NCBI RefSeq assembly: GCF_017831975.1
Contig: NZ_JAFDSS010000001.1
Span: forward strand, 496,001-560,000
Direction of reading: 5' to 3'
Length of the DNA: 64,000 bases
From: Microbacterium terrae
GTDB taxonomy: Bacteria; Actinomycetota; Actinomycetes; Actinomycetales; Microbacteriaceae
In this document: positions 40,475 through 50,249 of the stretch, one piece after another
Layout of the letters: every line of letters starts with the position of its first letter
Numbering within the stretch: the stretch's first letter is position 1
Notes under the pieces: model-generated
Seen by the model: the letters and a program-made list of their open reading frames with translations, nothing else
Databases searched by the model: none
What the model was told of the DNA's origin: nothing
Made by a program: the position numbers and the translations under genes

Positions 40475-41095
40475 GTGCGCAGGACCGTCCTCGCCGTCGC
40501 GCTGGCGGCGGCGCTCACCGCCGCGGGCGCCGGGATCGCCGTCGTGCTGTGGTCGGCCGGCGCCGAGGATCCCGCCGACGTCGTGGCGACGGCATCCGGA
40601 TCTCCCACCGCCGAGCCCGTGTCGGCGTCGGACTTCTGCTACGTCGAGGCGATGATCTTCTACCGCGTCGAAGCAGAGGAGCTGGCGACCGTCGTGCTGG
40701 CGGCGGACGGCGTGGACGACGACGTGCGCGACTTCGCCGAGAAGGTCGCGGCTGCCCAGGCGACCGAGCTCGAGGGCCTGCGCGAACGGTACGTCGAGTG
40801 GGTGCCGGCGCGCCCGCTGGAGCAGACCGACGACGGAGCGTGCTCCGGTCACGGCGAGCACGCCTCGATGCCGGGCATCCCCACGCGTACTCAGCGCGGC
40901 GAGCTGTCGGCCGCGGACGGCGCGGCAGCCGAGGATCTGTTCCTCGAGCTGATCGCCGGACTGAACGCCGGCGTGCAGGATCTCGCCGCGCAGACGCTCG
41001 ATGCACCGTCGCACCCGCTCGTCGCGGAGTCGGCACGACGCACCCTCGACGAGGCAGTGGCCGAAGCCGCGGTGATCGCGCAGCTGCGCGGCTGA
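40475..41095 (+). CDS. Secreted DUF305-like protein lacking the histidine pairs
   Basis: 206 residues from GTG 40475, 2 bases behind the DUF853 stop. The N-terminal helix (VLAVALAAALTAAGAGIAVVLW) is a signal anchor. Two helical repeats align by eye with DUF305: DFCYVEAMIFYRVEAEELATVVL matches the first half of the 34232-34915 protein, but Y63-R64 replace the H-H pair. EDLFLELIAGLNAGVQDLAAQTL matches the second, with L163-N164 in place of H-H. Metal binding through those sites is therefore lost. Coupled to the DUF853 ATPase gene; function unknown. Confidence 0.75.
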   Translation: MRRTVLAVALAAALTAAGAGIAVVLWSAGAEDPADVVATASGSPTAEPVSASDFCYVEAMIFYRVEAEELATVVLAADGVDDDVRDFAEKVAAAQATELEGLRERYVEWVPARPLEQTDDGACSGHGEHASMPGIPTRTQRGELSAADGAAAEDLFLELIAGLNAGVQDLAAQTLDAPSHPLVAESARRTLDEAVAEAAVIAQLRG

Positions 41096-41128
41096 TCGCC
41101 GATCGCCGATCGCTGATCGGCTGATCGG
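41092..41128. repeat. Seven-base tandem repeat at the DUF305-like gene end
   Basis: CTGATCG / CCGATCG units recur at 7-8 base steps (GATCG at 41094, 41101, 41108, 41115, 41123). The first unit includes the TGA stop codon of the upstream gene. It is rich in CGATCG. Confidence 0.6.
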
Positions 41129-41140
41129 GCGGGATGCGCC

Positions 41141-41146
41141 TAGCCT
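41141..41146 (+). promoter_or_regulatory. Leaderless -10 element of the YdeP/FdhF-like gene
   Basis: TAGCCT, 6 bases, ATG 41153. Confidence 0.5.
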
Positions 41147-41152
41147 GGGGGC

Positions 41153-43696
<2,544 letters not shown>

Positions 43697-43776
43697 GGTC
43701 GCATCGCGCCCCGTGGTGGCGCCCGGTGGTGCCCGGTGGCGGCGGCGACGAGCGGCCGTCGCGGGTTTCGCGGGTT

Positions 43777-43888
43777 GGCCGCGTGCCTGATGCAGGATGA
43801 ACCGTGGGCGGGCCGTCGCGTATGCGCATGATCACGCGGAGCCGGCGGGCGGGTCGTGGCATCCGTCCTGCATTAGGCACGCGCGGCC
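43777..43888. repeat. Imperfect long inverted repeat before mogA
   Basis: Left arm 43777-43799 (GGCCGCGTGCCTGATGCAGG onward) is the inverse complement of 43860-43888 with one substitution (GATG/AATG) and small insertions. The 60-base centre has no coding signal. May be a miniature-element relic or a strong mRNA hairpin. The rest of the gap 43697-43913 is GC-rich with short GCCCGGTGG duplications. Confidence 0.6.
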
Positions 43889-43900
43889 CGGCCGCCGACC

Positions 43901-43906
43901 TAGGCT
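43901..43906 (+). promoter_or_regulatory. Leaderless -10 element of mogA-moaE
   Basis: TAGGCT, 7 bases, ATG 43914. Confidence 0.5.
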
Positions 43907-43913
43907 GGACGTC

Positions 43914-44396
43914 ATGAGCCAGCGCGCAGCCGTCATCACGGTCTCCGACCGGTCGGCCGCCGGCGAACGGGTCGACGCGAGCGGCCCGGTCGCTGTTGCA
44001 GCGCTGCGCGGGCGCGGGTTCACGTGCGACGACGCGGTCGTGGTCGCCGACGGGGCCGACAGCGTCGAACGGGCGATCTCGGCCGAGGTGCTCGCCGGTG
44101 CGAAGCTCGTCGTCACCACCGGCGGCACGGGCGTCGCCCCGCGCGATCAGACTCCCGAGGGCACCGCACGGGTCGTCACCCGCGTGGTGCCCGGCATCGC
44201 TGAGGAGCTCCGTCGACGCGGGGCCGAGGAGAAGCCCGCCGCGCTGCTCAGCCGGGGCATCGCCGGTGTCGTCGACCCGTACGGGGCGCTCGTGGTGAAC
44301 CTGCCCGGCTCGCCCGGCGCCGTCGCCGACGGGATGCCGGTCGTGCTGTCGGTCGCGCGGCACGTGATCGACCAGCTCGGCGGAGGAGACCACTGA
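43914..44396 (+). CDS. mog: Molybdopterin adenylyltransferase MogA/MoaB
   Basis: 160 residues, a single MoCF domain: AAVITVSDRSAAGERVDASGP at the N-terminus and LVVTTGGTGVAPRDQTPEGT (about 63-82) for the molybdopterin pocket, ending with VNLPGSPGAVADGMPVVL. It adenylates molybdopterin before MoeA inserts molybdate. ATG 43914 lies 7 bases after TAGGCT. The stop overlaps the moaE start (TGATG). Confidence 0.9.
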   Translation: MSQRAAVITVSDRSAAGERVDASGPVAVAALRGRGFTCDDAVVVADGADSVERAISAEVLAGAKLVVTTGGTGVAPRDQTPEGTARVVTRVVPGIAEELRRRGAEEKPAALLSRGIAGVVDPYGALVVNLPGSPGAVADGMPVVLSVARHVIDQLGGGDH

Positions 44397-44821
44397 TGTC
44401 GGTCCGACTCGCCGCGATCAGTTCCAAACCGCTCTCGCTCGACGCCCACCTCGCCGCCGTGGACGACCCGGCGATGGGTGCCGTCACGACGTTCGTCGGG
44501 CGCGTTCGCGATCACGATCCGGATGCCGCCGGGGCCGTCGTCGCGCTGGAGTACTCCGCGCATCCTGATGCGGAAGCAGCACTTCGGGCGATCGCGGAGC
44601 AGGCGGTCGGCGAGACGGATGCCGTCGTCGCCGTCTCGCACCGCGTCGGGAGGCTCGGCGTCGGCGACGCCGCCGTGGTGATCGCCGTAGCCGCACCGCA
44701 TCGCGCCGCCGCGTTCGAGGTGTGCCGCACCGTCATCGAGACGATCAAGACCGGCCTCCCGGTGTGGAAGCGCCAGCTGGAGCAGGACGGCACCGCGACC
44801 TGGCTCGGCCTCGGGGGCTGA
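44396..44821 (+). CDS. moaE: Molybdopterin synthase large subunit MoaE
   Basis: 141 residues. Signature stretches: DPAMGAVTTFVGRVRDHDPDAAGAVVALEYSAHPDAEAALRAIAEQ, VAVSHRVGRLGVGDAAVVIAVAAPHRAAAFEVCRTVIETIKTGLPVWKRQ, where the K in PVWK contacts the MoaD thiocarboxylate. It converts cyclic pyranopterin monophosphate to molybdopterin with MoaD. Coupled to mogA; moaD is convergent, 58 bases downstream. Confidence 0.95.
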   Translation: MSVRLAAISSKPLSLDAHLAAVDDPAMGAVTTFVGRVRDHDPDAAGAVVALEYSAHPDAEAALRAIAEQAVGETDAVVAVSHRVGRLGVGDAAVVIAVAAPHRAAAFEVCRTVIETIKTGLPVWKRQLEQDGTATWLGLGG

Positions 44822-44879
44822 GCCGGAGTCGGGTCAGTCGCGATCCGCACGCCCGCGTGAGGGCCTCGGAGCGCCCGCG

Positions 44880-45113
44880 TCAGCCTCCGGCGAACGGCGG
44901 CAGCACGTCGACCAGGTCGTCGGCGCCGAGCATCGCCGTATCGTCGACCCGCGATCCGCCGACGAGCACTGCGCAGCGGGGGAGGATGCCGCCGAGCCCC
45001 GGGTGGTCGGCGGCCACGGCGGCGCGCAGCGCCCCGAGCGTGGTCTCGCCCCGGTGCTCGCGGTCCATGCCGGTGGCCTCCTGCGCCGCAGCGAAGTAGC
45101 GGACGACGGCCAT
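44880..45113 (-). CDS. moaD: Molybdopterin synthase sulfur carrier MoaD
   Basis: 77 residues, ubiquitin-like beta-grasp fold: AVVRYFAAAQEATGMDREHRGETTLGALRAAVAADHPGL, ending in DVLPPFAGG. The terminal Gly-Gly is the site activated by MoeB and thiocarboxylated. Its ATG overlaps the stop of the DUF6457 gene (TGATG), making it the last gene of the moeB-moeA-moaC-mobA operon. Confidence 0.95.
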   Translation of the reverse strand: MAVVRYFAAAQEATGMDREHRGETTLGALRAAVAADHPGLGGILPRCAVLVGGSRVDDTAMLGADDLVDVLPPFAGG

Positions 45114-45382
45114 CAGCCCTCCCAGCTCGCGGCGAGCTCGGTGATCGCGGCCGCGGCGGCACGGGTGTCGTCGGGCGTGCCGCCGGCCCTGCCGGCGACC
45201 AGTCCTGCGACGAAGGCGCTGAGCGGAGCCGCCGGCCGTGCGACGCCGATGGCCGCTTCACGCGCGAGGTCGAGGATGAGCGCGATCGGCACGTCATCGG
45301 GGCGGAGATCGAAGTGCTCGCGCAGGGCGGCTGCCCAGGCATCGAGCGCCTCCGGCGGGAGGGTGCGGGACTGCTCGCTCAT
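45113..45382 (-). CDS. DUF6457 family protein in the Moco operon
   Basis: 89 residues, all helical: LPPEALDAWAAALREHFDLRPDDVPIALILDLAREAAIGVARPAAPLSAFVAGLVAGRAGG. Small proteins of this type (DUF6457) are typically found next to mobA or fdhD in actinobacteria; no function is known. Both ends overlap neighbours (ATGA with mobA, TGATG with moaD), so stoichiometric coexpression is likely. It may assist nucleotide transfer or sulfur handling (inference). Confidence 0.85.
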   Translation of the reverse strand: MSEQSRTLPPEALDAWAAALREHFDLRPDDVPIALILDLAREAAIGVARPAAPLSAFVAGLVAGRAGGTPDDTRAAAAAITELAASWEG

Positions 45383-46062
45383 CGGTGCTCCTCGGTCGCG
45401 ACGCCGGCGGCGCGTGCGCGCGCCTCTTCCAGATCCTCCCACGTGTCGACATCCCGCGTGAGGGCGTCGGGCGCGGCGATGACGGCGATCGCCAGCTCGG
45501 AGACGAGCGCGCGCACGGAAGCGTCGCGGCCGCCGTCGGGGAGGTCGGATGCCGCGCGCTGGAGTGCGGCGGTGCGGTACACGCCGATCAGCCACTGCGG
45601 CCGACTCGATGCGTCGCCGAGGCAGAGGCCATCGGTGTCGGAGGGGAGGAGCACCATGTCTGCAACGAGTCGCGCCACGGCGGCGTCGACGGTGGGGAGG
45701 TCGCATGCGAGCAGCAGCGTCCACGCGGGCGCGAGCCCCGACGCCGCCCAGGCGTCGAGCGCCGTGACGGCGGCTGCGACAGGACCGCCGAACGGCGGAT
45801 CCTCGCGCACCCAGTCCACGGCGAGGGCCGGGTCGAGCAGGGGCGCGGCGACGGTGATCGGGTCTGCTCCGGCACGTCGGGCGGCATCGACTGCCGCCGC
45901 GAGGAGGGTTCGGCCACCGACGTCGAACATGGGCTTGGCCGCGCCGTCGACGCGCGTGCCGCGACCGCCGGCGAGCAGGATCGCGCCGAGCGATGGATGC
46001 GACGGATTCGGCGGATGCCGTGGTCCGGTGCTCCGCCGTTCGGAGATCTCGTCCGGGCTCAT
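45379..46062 (-). CDS. mobA: Molybdenum cofactor guanylyltransferase
   Basis: 227 residues, NTP-transferase fold. GTP-binding motif LGAILLAGGRGTRVDGAAKPMFDVGGRTLL (about 25-54), LACDLPTVDAAVARL near 120 for metal/substrate binding, then QWLIGVYRTAAL. It adds GMP to Moco to make the (bis-)MGD used by formate-dehydrogenase-like enzymes such as the product at 41153. Its ATG overlaps the stop of a 13-codon ORF that itself overlaps moaC. The stop overlaps the DUF6457 start. Confidence 0.9.
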   Translation of the reverse strand: MSPDEISERRSTGPRHPPNPSHPSLGAILLAGGRGTRVDGAAKPMFDVGGRTLLAAAVDAARRAGADPITVAAPLLDPALAVDWVREDPPFGGPVAAAVTALDAWAASGLAPAWTLLLACDLPTVDAAVARLVADMVLLPSDTDGLCLGDASSRPQWLIGVYRTAALQRAASDLPDGGRDASVRALVSELAIAVIAAPDALTRDVDTWEDLEEARARAAGVATEEHR

Positions 46063-46100
46063 GTGTTGCAGCCGTCGATCGTGACCATCGGGGTGCTCAC
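46059..46100 (-). CDS. Candidate 13-residue micro-ORF bridging moaC and mobA
   Basis: GTG at 46100 overlaps the moaC stop (GTGA), the frame reads MSTPMVTIDGCNT, and its TGA overlaps the mobA start (ATGA). It spans exactly the 34-base gap that would otherwise break the chain of overlapping genes moeB-moeA-moaC ... mobA-DUF6457-moaD. Likely a translational bridge; a functional peptide is unproven. Confidence 0.45.
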   Translation of the reverse strand: MSTPMVTIDGCNT

Positions 46101-46573
46101 CGCTCGTCGGGCCGGTGCCAGTCGCCGCTCTTGCCGCCGGTCTTCGCGACGATGCGCACGGACTCGATCGAGGTGCCTTTGTCGAGGCCCTTGACCATGT
46201 CGACGATGGCGAGGCCCGCGACCGACACGGCAGTGAGGGCCTCCATCTCGACGCCCGTGCGGTCGGCGGTGCGCACCGTGGCCTCGACCTCGACGCCGTC
46301 GTCCACGATGACGAGGTCGACGACGGCGCCGTGCACGCCGATGACGTGCGCGAGCGGAAGGAGCTCGGGGGTGCGCTTGGCGCCCTGGATGCCCGCGATC
46401 CGGGCGACCGCGAGCACATCGCCCTTGGGGACGGTGTCATCTCGGAGCGCTGCGACCACCTCGGGCGAGCAGCGGACGAACCCGCGCGCGGTCGCAGATC
46501 GCACCGTCGGGCTCTTCTCGGTCACGTCGACCATCCGAGCGCGTCCGGCGGAGTCGAGGTGCGTGAAGGTCAT
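46097..46573 (-). CDS. moaC: Cyclic pyranopterin monophosphate synthase MoaC
   Basis: 158 residues. Conserved core: RMVDVTEKSPTVRSATARGFVRCSPEVVAAL, IAGIQGAKRTPELLPLAHVIGVHGAVVDL and VRTADRTGVEMEALTAVSVAGLAIVDMVKGLDKG, with the substrate-binding K/H residues in GAKRTPELLPLAH and the final KSGDW. It turns the MoaA product 3',8-cyclo-GTP into cPMP. Start overlaps the moeA stop (ATGA). Confidence 0.96.
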   Translation of the reverse strand: MTFTHLDSAGRARMVDVTEKSPTVRSATARGFVRCSPEVVAALRDDTVPKGDVLAVARIAGIQGAKRTPELLPLAHVIGVHGAVVDLVIVDDGVEVEATVRTADRTGVEMEALTAVSVAGLAIVDMVKGLDKGTSIESVRIVAKTGGKSGDWHRPDER

Positions 46574-47802
46574 GAGATCAGCATGACATCGACGGGGTCG
46601 CCGGCGGTGACCGCGTCGACGTCGGCGGGCACGATCGCGTAGGCCTCGGCGCGGCCGAGTCCGCCGGCGAGGTGCGACCCGCCGCTCGTGGCGGGGACCG
46701 CCCGCCACACCGCAGGATCGGCGCGGTCCACGGTCACCGGAAGGTACTGACGGCGGCCCGGGGGGGTGCGCCACCCCGTCGCCGCAGGCAGACGGACGAC
46801 GGGCCGCTGCAGGTCGGCGCGCCCCTGCAGGCGCAGCAGCGCCGGGCGCACGAACACCTCGAACGACACCGCGGCGCTCACGGGATTGCCGGGCAGCCCG
46901 AACAGCAGCGTGCCGCTGGGGAGCACACCGAAGCCCTGCGGCTTGCCCGGCTGCATCGCGATCCGGCGGAACGCCATCGTGCCCGCGAGCGACTGCTTGA
47001 CGACCTCGTACGCCCCGGCGCTCACGCCGCCCGAGAACACCACGGCGTCGACACCGGCGGCGGTGAGCTCGGTGAGGAGGGATTCCAATGCGTCGGGTTC
47101 GTCGGGCACGCTCGCCCGGGCGATGACCTCGGCCCCCGCCTCCGCGGCGAGCCCCGCGAGCAGCAGGCTGTTCGACTCGGGGATCTGGCCGCGGTGGAGC
47201 GGCATCCCGGGCTCGACCAGCTCACTGCCGGTCGACACGACGGCCACCCGGGGTCGGTGCGAGACCGCCACGGTCGCGACTCCCGCCGCCGCCGCGGAGG
47301 CGACCTGCAACGGGCCGAGCACGATTCCGGACGGCAGCACCTCGGCGCCGCGCGCGGCGTCCTCGCCCGCGCGGCGGATGTGCGCTCCGATCCGCACCGG
47401 CGCACGCAGCACGGTGACCGTGTCGAGGGAGTCGTCGAGTCCGCCGGCGGTGTCTTCGAACGGCACGACGGCGTCGGCATCCGTCGGCAATGCCGACCCG
47501 GTCATGATCCTCGCCGCTTGGCCGGATGCGATCGGCGGATCCTCCGCCGTGCCCGCCGGGAGATCGGCGACCACCCGCAGCGACACCGGTGCGTCCGCAC
47601 CCGCGGCCGCGACGTCGGCGAAGCGCACCGCGAACCCGTCCATCGCCGAGTTGTCAAACACCGGGATGTCGACGGCGGCATGAACGGCACCGTGCAGCGT
47701 GCGCCCGGCTGCCGCCGAGATCGGCACCTCTTCTGCGGGGAGTGCGACGAGCGCGTCGAGGATGGCGCCGAGGTGCTCCTCGACGGTGAGCAGCCCGCTC
47801 AC
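46570..47802 (-). CDS. moeA: Molybdopterin molybdenumtransferase MoeA
   Basis: 410 residues. N-terminal MoeA domain (TLHGAVHAAVDIPVFDNSAMDGFAVRFADV), PSGIVLGPLQVASAAAAGVATVAVSHRPRVAVVSTGSELVEPG and the MoCF domain VDAVVFSGGVSAGAYEVVKQSL ... MQPGKPQGFGVLPSGTLLFGLPGNPVSAAVSFEVFV. It inserts molybdate into adenylated molybdopterin. The GTG start at 47802 overlaps the moeB stop (GTGA), and the stop overlaps the moaC start. Confidence 0.95.
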   Translation of the reverse strand: MSGLLTVEEHLGAILDALVALPAEEVPISAAAGRTLHGAVHAAVDIPVFDNSAMDGFAVRFADVAAAGADAPVSLRVVADLPAGTAEDPPIASGQAARIMTGSALPTDADAVVPFEDTAGGLDDSLDTVTVLRAPVRIGAHIRRAGEDAARGAEVLPSGIVLGPLQVASAAAAGVATVAVSHRPRVAVVSTGSELVEPGMPLHRGQIPESNSLLLAGLAAEAGAEVIARASVPDEPDALESLLTELTAAGVDAVVFSGGVSAGAYEVVKQSLAGTMAFRRIAMQPGKPQGFGVLPSGTLLFGLPGNPVSAAVSFEVFVRPALLRLQGRADLQRPVVRLPAATGWRTPPGRRQYLPVTVDRADPAVWRAVPATSGGSHLAGGLGRAEAYAIVPADVDAVTAGDPVDVMLIS

Positions 47803-48914
47803 GCGGGCACCGTCGCACGGTCCCAGGCGCGGATGCCCCCGGCGAGGACGGATGCGTCGACCCCGACGGCGCGCAGTGCTGAGGCGGCGCGTTGCGCGCG
47901 CACCCCGACCTCGCACACGACCACGGCCTGCTGCGCGTCCAGCCGCCGAGGATCGGCCAAGAGCGCTGCGAGCGGAATGAGCGCCGACCCGGGGATCACC
48001 CCGCGCGCCGTCTCGTGCGGCTCACGCACATCGACCAGTGCCGCCCCGGCGGCGACGGCCGTGCGCGCCTGGGCGGCGGTGAGCTCCGGCGGCTGCGTTC
48101 CCGCGGAGATCGGCGCGGCGTCCACGGCCGAGGGCGAAGGCGACGTGGCGGATGCCGGGCGAAGCGCAACCTCGGTGGTGCGGCCTCGGAGCGCGTCGAT
48201 CACGAGAACGCGGCCGAACAGGGGCTCGCCGACACCGGTGAGGAGCTTGATCGCCTCCGTCGCGAGGATCGATCCGACCTGCAGGCACAGCGGACCCAGC
48301 ACGCCCACGGCCGAGCACGACGGCACGTCGCCCACCGATTCGGGCGGATAGAGGTCGCGCAGCCGGATGCCTGCGCCGCCGGGCGGTGACGACCAGAACA
48401 CCGTCGCCTGGGCATGGAACTCCTGCACCACGCCCCACACGAGAGGCACGCCGAGCGCCTCGCAGGCGTCGGCGACGATGCTTCGGGTCTCGAAGGTGTC
48501 ACTGCCGTCGATGACCACGTGGGCGTCCGCGAGCAGCCGCTCCGCGCTGTCCGCGCCCAGTCGCTCCTGCCGAGGCACGACGACCGTCTCGGGAGACAGG
48601 CCCGCCGCCACCCGCACCGCGGAGTCGACCTTGGGTCGACCGACGTCGCCCACGCGGTGCATCACCTGGCGCTGCAGGTTGGACGCGTCGACATCGTCGT
48701 CGTCGATCACCGTGATCGTGCCGACGCCGGCTGCGGCGAGGGCGAGCACGACGGGCGATCCGAGCCCTCCGGCGCCGACCACGGCGACGCGGGATGCCGC
48801 GAGCCGCCGCTGCGCCTCGTCGCCGAATCCTGCGAGCACCGCGTGACGCGCCGTGCGCACTCGCTCCGCGTCGCTCAGAGCGCCGAGGGGCTCGACCAGT
48901 GGGGGGAAAGCCAT
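47799..48914 (-). CDS. moeB: MoeB-type adenylyltransferase with C-terminal rhodanese domain
   Basis: 371 residues. ThiF/E1-like domain with VAVVGAGGLGSPVVLALAAAGVGTITVIDDDDVDASNLQRQVMH (ATP-binding glycine loop and R/Q contacts). A rhodanese domain (about 265-368) has the persulfide loop VVVCEVGVRA with C334. It adenylates the MoaD C-terminus and may itself supply sulfur for the thiocarboxylate. First gene of the minus-strand Moco operon; ATG 48914 is 6 bases after TAGCCT. Confidence 0.93.
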   Translation of the reverse strand: MAFPPLVEPLGALSDAERVRTARHAVLAGFGDEAQRRLAASRVAVVGAGGLGSPVVLALAAAGVGTITVIDDDDVDASNLQRQVMHRVGDVGRPKVDSAVRVAAGLSPETVVVPRQERLGADSAERLLADAHVVIDGSDTFETRSIVADACEALGVPLVWGVVQEFHAQATVFWSSPPGGAGIRLRDLYPPESVGDVPSCSAVGVLGPLCLQVGSILATEAIKLLTGVGEPLFGRVLVIDALRGRTTEVALRPASATSPSPSAVDAAPISAGTQPPELTAAQARTAVAAGAALVDVREPHETARGVIPGSALIPLAALLADPRRLDAQQAVVVCEVGVRAQRAASALRAVGVDASVLAGGIRAWDRATVPA

Positions 48915-48920
48915 GGGGAC

Positions 48921-48926
48921 AGGCTA
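48921..48926 (-). promoter_or_regulatory. Leaderless -10 element of the moeB operon
   Basis: TAGCCT on the minus strand, 6 bases before ATG 48914; back to back with the promoter of the TOBE regulator (49025). Confidence 0.5.
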
Positions 48927-49024
48927 CGGCCGACCGCCGGTGCCGGGTTCGTCGTCGTGATTCGCACTGCAACAATTCCGCGAAAGCGGTCGAAATGCGG
49001 CCGAAGCACCCGCATCTGCGGTGC

Positions 49025-49030
49025 TAGGTT
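49025..49030 (+). promoter_or_regulatory. Leaderless -10 element of the TOBE regulator-modABC operon
   Basis: TAGGTT, 7 bases, ATG 49038. Confidence 0.5.
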
Positions 49031-49037
49031 GAGCGTC

Positions 49038-49430
49038 ATGCCGAGCTACAAGATCGCCGAGGCGGCCCGCCTCCTGGGAGTGAGCGACGACACGGTGCGC
49101 CGCTGGGTCGACAGCGGCACACTGACCACGACCGGCTCCAGCCCCGCCGAGATCCCCGGCGACGCGCTTGCCGCGCGGGCGGCCGAGCTCGCCGGCGCGC
49201 CCCGCGATCCGGCAGACGTGCTCTCGAGCGCGCGCAACCGCTTCGTCGGCATCGTCACGCGCATCCAGCGCGACGGGCTGATGGCGCAGATCGACATCCA
49301 GGCGGGTCCGCACCGCGTGGTGTCGCTGATGTCGGCCGAAGGCGCCGACGAGCTCGGCTTAGAGGTCGGCTCGCTCGCCACCGCCGTCATCAAAGCCACC
49401 CACGTCATCGTCGAGACCCCGAAAGGCTGA
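49038..49430 (+). CDS. HTH-TOBE molybdate-binding regulator
   Basis: 130 residues. Residues 3-50 are a MerR/excisionase-like helix-turn-helix (YKIAEAARLLGVSDDTVRRWVDSGTLTTT). Residues 64-129 are a TOBE/Mop domain (SARNRFVGIVTRIQRDGLMAQIDIQAGPHRVVSLMSAEGADELGLEVGSLATAVIKATHVIVE), which binds molybdate oxyanions. Most likely a molybdate sensor for modABC, 6 bases downstream, and perhaps for the divergent moeB operon. It is not a classical ModE. Confidence 0.88.
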   Translation: MPSYKIAEAARLLGVSDDTVRRWVDSGTLTTTGSSPAEIPGDALAARAAELAGAPRDPADVLSSARNRFVGIVTRIQRDGLMAQIDIQAGPHRVVSLMSAEGADELGLEVGSLATAVIKATHVIVETPKG

Positions 49431-49436
49431 CTCCGG

Positions 49437-50249
49437 ATGCCTCGCACCCGCCGCACCGCCCTGGCACCCCTCTCCGTGGCGATCCTCGTCGCACTGTCGC
49501 TCGCCGGATGCGCCCAGACGCCCGACGCGGCGACCGAGACCCCGGCTTCCGAGCCGACGGTCGCCGAGGAGCAGCTGACCGGCGAGCTCACGATCTACGC
49601 CGCAGCCTCGCTCGGCACCGCGTTCGACGAACTCGCCGAGCGGTTCGAGGCGCAGCATCCGTCGCTCGGGGTGCTGCCGATCTCGTACGACGGATCGAGC
49701 ACCCTCGCGACGCAGCTGATCGAAGGCGCCCCCGCCGACGTCTTCGCGTCCGCCGACGAGAAGAACATGCAGAAGGTCGTCGACGCGGGTCTCATCGCCG
49801 ATCCGCAGCTGTTCGCGACGAACACCCTCGTCATCGCCGTGCCCGCCGGGAACCCCGGCGAGGTCGAGGCGATCGACGACCTCGCTTCCCCCGACCTCAC
49901 GGTCGTGCTGTGCGCGCCCGAGGTGCCGTGCGGGGCGGCATCCGAGACCCTGCTCGCTGCGAACGATGTCACCGTCACGCCGGCGAGTCTCGAGCAGAAT
50001 GTGACCGCCGTGCTGACCAAGGTCGCCGCCGGCGAAGCCGACGCGGGGCTCGTGTACGCGACCGACGTGCGCGGCGACGACCGTGTCGAGGAGGTCGACG
50101 CCGCCGGTGCCGAAGAGGTCGTGAACCGGTACCCCGTCGCTGCCCTCACCGAGTCGTCGAACCCCGAGGCGGCCGATGCCTTCGTCGCGTTCGTGCTGGG
50201 CGATGAGGGACAGGACGTGCTGGAGAGCCTCGGCTTCGGAGCTCCATGA
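49437..50249 (+). CDS. modA: Molybdate-binding lipoprotein ModA
   Basis: 270 residues. Lipoprotein signal with LALSLAGC-type box (cysteine near residue 25). Mature protein: GELTIYAAASLGTAFDELAERFEAQHPSLGVLPISYDGSSTLATQLIEGAPADVFASADEKNMQKVVDAG, the standard ModA start with oxyanion-binding Ser residues, then VLCAPEVPCGAAS and GEADAGLVYATDV. Captures molybdate/tungstate outside the membrane. Stop overlaps modB (ATGA). Confidence 0.95.
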   Translation: MPRTRRTALAPLSVAILVALSLAGCAQTPDAATETPASEPTVAEEQLTGELTIYAAASLGTAFDELAERFEAQHPSLGVLPISYDGSSTLATQLIEGAPADVFASADEKNMQKVVDAGLIADPQLFATNTLVIAVPAGNPGEVEAIDDLASPDLTVVLCAPEVPCGAASETLLAANDVTVTPASLEQNVTAVLTKVAAGEADAGLVYATDVRGDDRVEEVDAAGAEEVVNRYPVAALTESSNPEAADAFVAFVLGDEGQDVLESLGFGAP

